Source: JAPEKQ01 sp964597945
GTDB lineage: Bacteria > Joyebacterota > Joyebacteria > Joyebacterales > Joyebacteraceae
NCBI GenBank assembly: GCA_964597945.1
Contig: CAZRAD010000026.1
Span: 1 to 24,328 of the forward strand
Direction of reading: 5' to 3'
DNA: 24,328 nucleotides
The notes below the pieces were generated by a model, which had not been told where the DNA came from, searched no databases, and saw nothing but the letters and a program-made list of their open reading frames with translations. Numbering within the stretch: position 1 is the first letter of the stretch; every line of letters begins with the position of its first letter. The translations under genes were made by a program, and so were the position numbers. Of this stretch, positions 23,272-24,328 are shown in pieces.

Positions 23272-23300
23272 ATGATATCGCACACTCGCGAGAGTGTCAA
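23272..23300 (-). promoter_or_regulatory. Near-consensus promoter of PEP-CTERM copy 1, with an inverted repeat in its spacer
   Basis: On the minus strand TTGACA (23295-23300), a 17-bp spacer, TATCAT (23272-23277). ACACTC-GCGA-GAGTGT (23282-23297) is an inverted repeat in the spacer that overlaps the -35, a natural repressor site. Confidence 0.8.
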
Positions 23301-23374
23301 GCCCGGTTATGATTTTTTCTGGATGACCCCAGCCATGACGTCGCCTCTCTCAGGCCGCCTCACAGAGACGCAAC

Positions 23375-23405
23375 ACGGGGCGGATACCGTCGGTATCCGC
23401 CCCGT
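23375..23405 (-). terminator. Terminator hairpin after PEP-CTERM copy 2
   Basis: ACGGGGCGGATACC pairs perfectly with GGTATCCGCCCCGT around GTC. It lies 29 bp past the stop codon at 23435 on the minus strand. The U-tract is weak, but its symmetry and position support termination. Confidence 0.75.
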
Positions 23406-23434
23406 TGAGTGTACTCTCAGCAATTGCGCCCGGA

Positions 23435-24088
23435 CTACGGCCGCCGCCTGCGAACGACCGCGCCGAGACCCAGCAGACCGCTGCCGAGAAGCAGCAGCGT
23501 CGAGGGCTCGGGGACCGGCGACTGACAGGCCTCGCCCGACAACCGGACGTTGTCCAGGTACCAGCCCTCACCGGAGTTGAACAGCGGGCCGATCGAGTCG
23601 AAGTAGAACCCGACGCGGACGTGACCCATGCCCGCGAGCATCGACAGGTCGGCTCCCAGGTGATTCCACTGCGACTGCTCGAAAGCCTGGATGTCCGGGA
23701 AGAGCGGCACCCACGGGAGTGCGTCAGCCTGGATCATCACCAGCGAGATATCGAGCGGCAACGGACAGTCGTCTGTATCGAGCCACGAGTAGAAGTCCAG
23801 TTCCACCGACGTCGCGTCGGACAGATCCAGCCACGGAGACGCCGCCAGACCCCAATTGAAGCCGACATCGTATCCGTAGTCGGGACCGCCGGTGTTGTAC
23901 GCGGCGCTGTAGGTTCCCGCGTACGCGCGATGGTCCTCGATGTGCCACAGCGAGCCCGGCTCGCCGTTGATCGCACCGTATGCTTCCCAATCGGTCGCAC
24001 CGCTCTCGAAGTCCTCGTGGAGGAACACCGTCGCAGACGCCGTTCCCGCCAGGAGAATCACCGCAGCCATGATCGCAATAGTCCTCAC
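23435..24088 (-). CDS. PEP-CTERM exported protein, copy 2
   Basis: A 217-residue protein starting at GTG 24088, four bases after GGAGG; the frame open to 24247 has no site further up. It has a signal peptide (about 1-19), FLHEDFESG, LWHIEDHRAYAGTYSAAYN, YGYDVGFNWG, a long domain parallel to copy 1, and WYLDNVRLSG. The PEP-CTERM tail (V-P-E-P-S-T, hydrophobic helix, R-R-R-R-P) ends the protein. The two copies share layout and key phrases but are clearly diverged. They are separated by a terminator, with copy 1 having its own promoter. Function is not known beyond surface export. Confidence 0.9.
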   Translation of the reverse strand: MRTIAIMAAVILLAGTASATVFLHEDFESGATDWEAYGAINGEPGSLWHIEDHRAYAGTYSAAYNTGGPDYGYDVGFNWGLAASPWLDLSDATSVELDFYSWLDTDDCPLPLDISLVMIQADALPWVPLFPDIQAFEQSQWNHLGADLSMLAGMGHVRVGFYFDSIGPLFNSGEGWYLDNVRLSGEACQSPVPEPSTLLLLGSGLLGLGAVVRRRRP

Positions 24089-24218
24089 AGCTCCTCCCCT
24101 CTCTCCGTCGTCACTCGCGTGCCTTCGCAGCTGTTCCCACTCGTCGGAACGACGCCGCAACGCCGCCCACGCAGTCGTGACCCTGTTCCGCCCCCGACTG
24201 CACACCACGATAGTGTCC

Positions 24219-24247
24219 ATTCTCCCACAGCATCCAGCTCTCGTCAA
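24219..24247 (-). promoter_or_regulatory. Weak candidate promoter of PEP-CTERM copy 2
   Basis: On the minus strand TTGACG (24242-24247), a 17-bp spacer, GAGAAT (24219-24224). The -10 is poor. The remaining bases to the window edge show no gene. Confidence 0.3.
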
Positions 24248-24328
24248 GGAGTAATTCTCATTTGCTGATACGCCGCCCCCAGGTATCTACACTCTTTCCC
24301 CGCGCCCCTCCGCTCCGAAGTCCATGAG

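Overview
The window is GC-rich bacterial DNA, probably a metagenome scaffold because it contains one 100-N gap. The gene content suggests a Gram-negative-type bacterium of the FCB superphylum or a neighbour such as Candidatus Eisenbacteria. Pointers are a TonB-dependent receptor, a FadL-like barrel, lipoproteins, a C25 (gingipain-like) secreted protein with a FlgD-like C-terminus, and PEP-CTERM proteins. This placement is inference. Many genes start with GTG or TTG behind strong GGAGG ribosome binding sites. TGA is an ordinary stop in at least five genes here (mnmA, plsY, the DUF2007 gene, the thioesterase gene and the 14660 secreted protein).

Layout. 1-879 (-): two ferritin-like diiron proteins, the second cut by the window edge. 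880-1745: a long gene-free stretch with several strong hairpins. 1746-2675 (+): a DUF4340 lipoprotein. 2606-4315 (-): a sodium:solute symporter that overlaps it tail to tail. 4335-4543: a 21-bp tandem repeat array interrupted by the N gap, ending in an 11-12 bp hairpin. 4792-5505 (+): an OmpR-type regulator with a degenerate receiver. 5621-10397 (-): a four-gene run of FadL-like porin, MnmA, NDP-sugar nucleotidyltransferase and M3-like lipoprotein peptidase. 10461-11653 (-): two paralogous secreted CBM6-like proteins, each interrupted by one in-frame TGA at the same place. 11790-14393 (-): a membrane domain fused to a TonB-dependent receptor. 14660-15523 (+): a secreted protein behind a near-consensus promoter. 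15749-16545 (+): a DUF2007 protein and a hotdog thioesterase. 16758-20660 (+): a 1300-residue C25-like surface protein. 20765-21559 (-): a secreted protein with an internal duplication. 21745-22356 (+): plsY. 22564-24088 (-): two PEP-CTERM paralogs.

The strongest signal is the pair at 10461-11653. Both reading frames run through a TGA in the context Gly-(Leu/Phe)-Gly-TGA-Gly-Pro-Phe, continue for 62 and 58 codons, finish a CBM6-like fold and end in the same tail. Each TGA is followed at a suitable distance by a hairpin resembling a bacterial SECIS element. They are candidate secreted selenoproteins, or another form of UGA recoding.

The second signal is a C-terminal tail, roughly P-(V/F)-E-x-x-x-(S/T)-W-G-x-I-K-x-x-(Y/F)-R-stop, on four secreted proteins (10461, 11099, 14660, 20765) that are otherwise mostly unrelated. 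It looks like a sorting or anchoring tag. The same window also holds PEP-CTERM tails and a FlgD-like tail, so three C-terminal classes of exported protein occur within 14 kb. Several exported-protein genes also have near-consensus sigma70-type promoters with 17-bp spacers.
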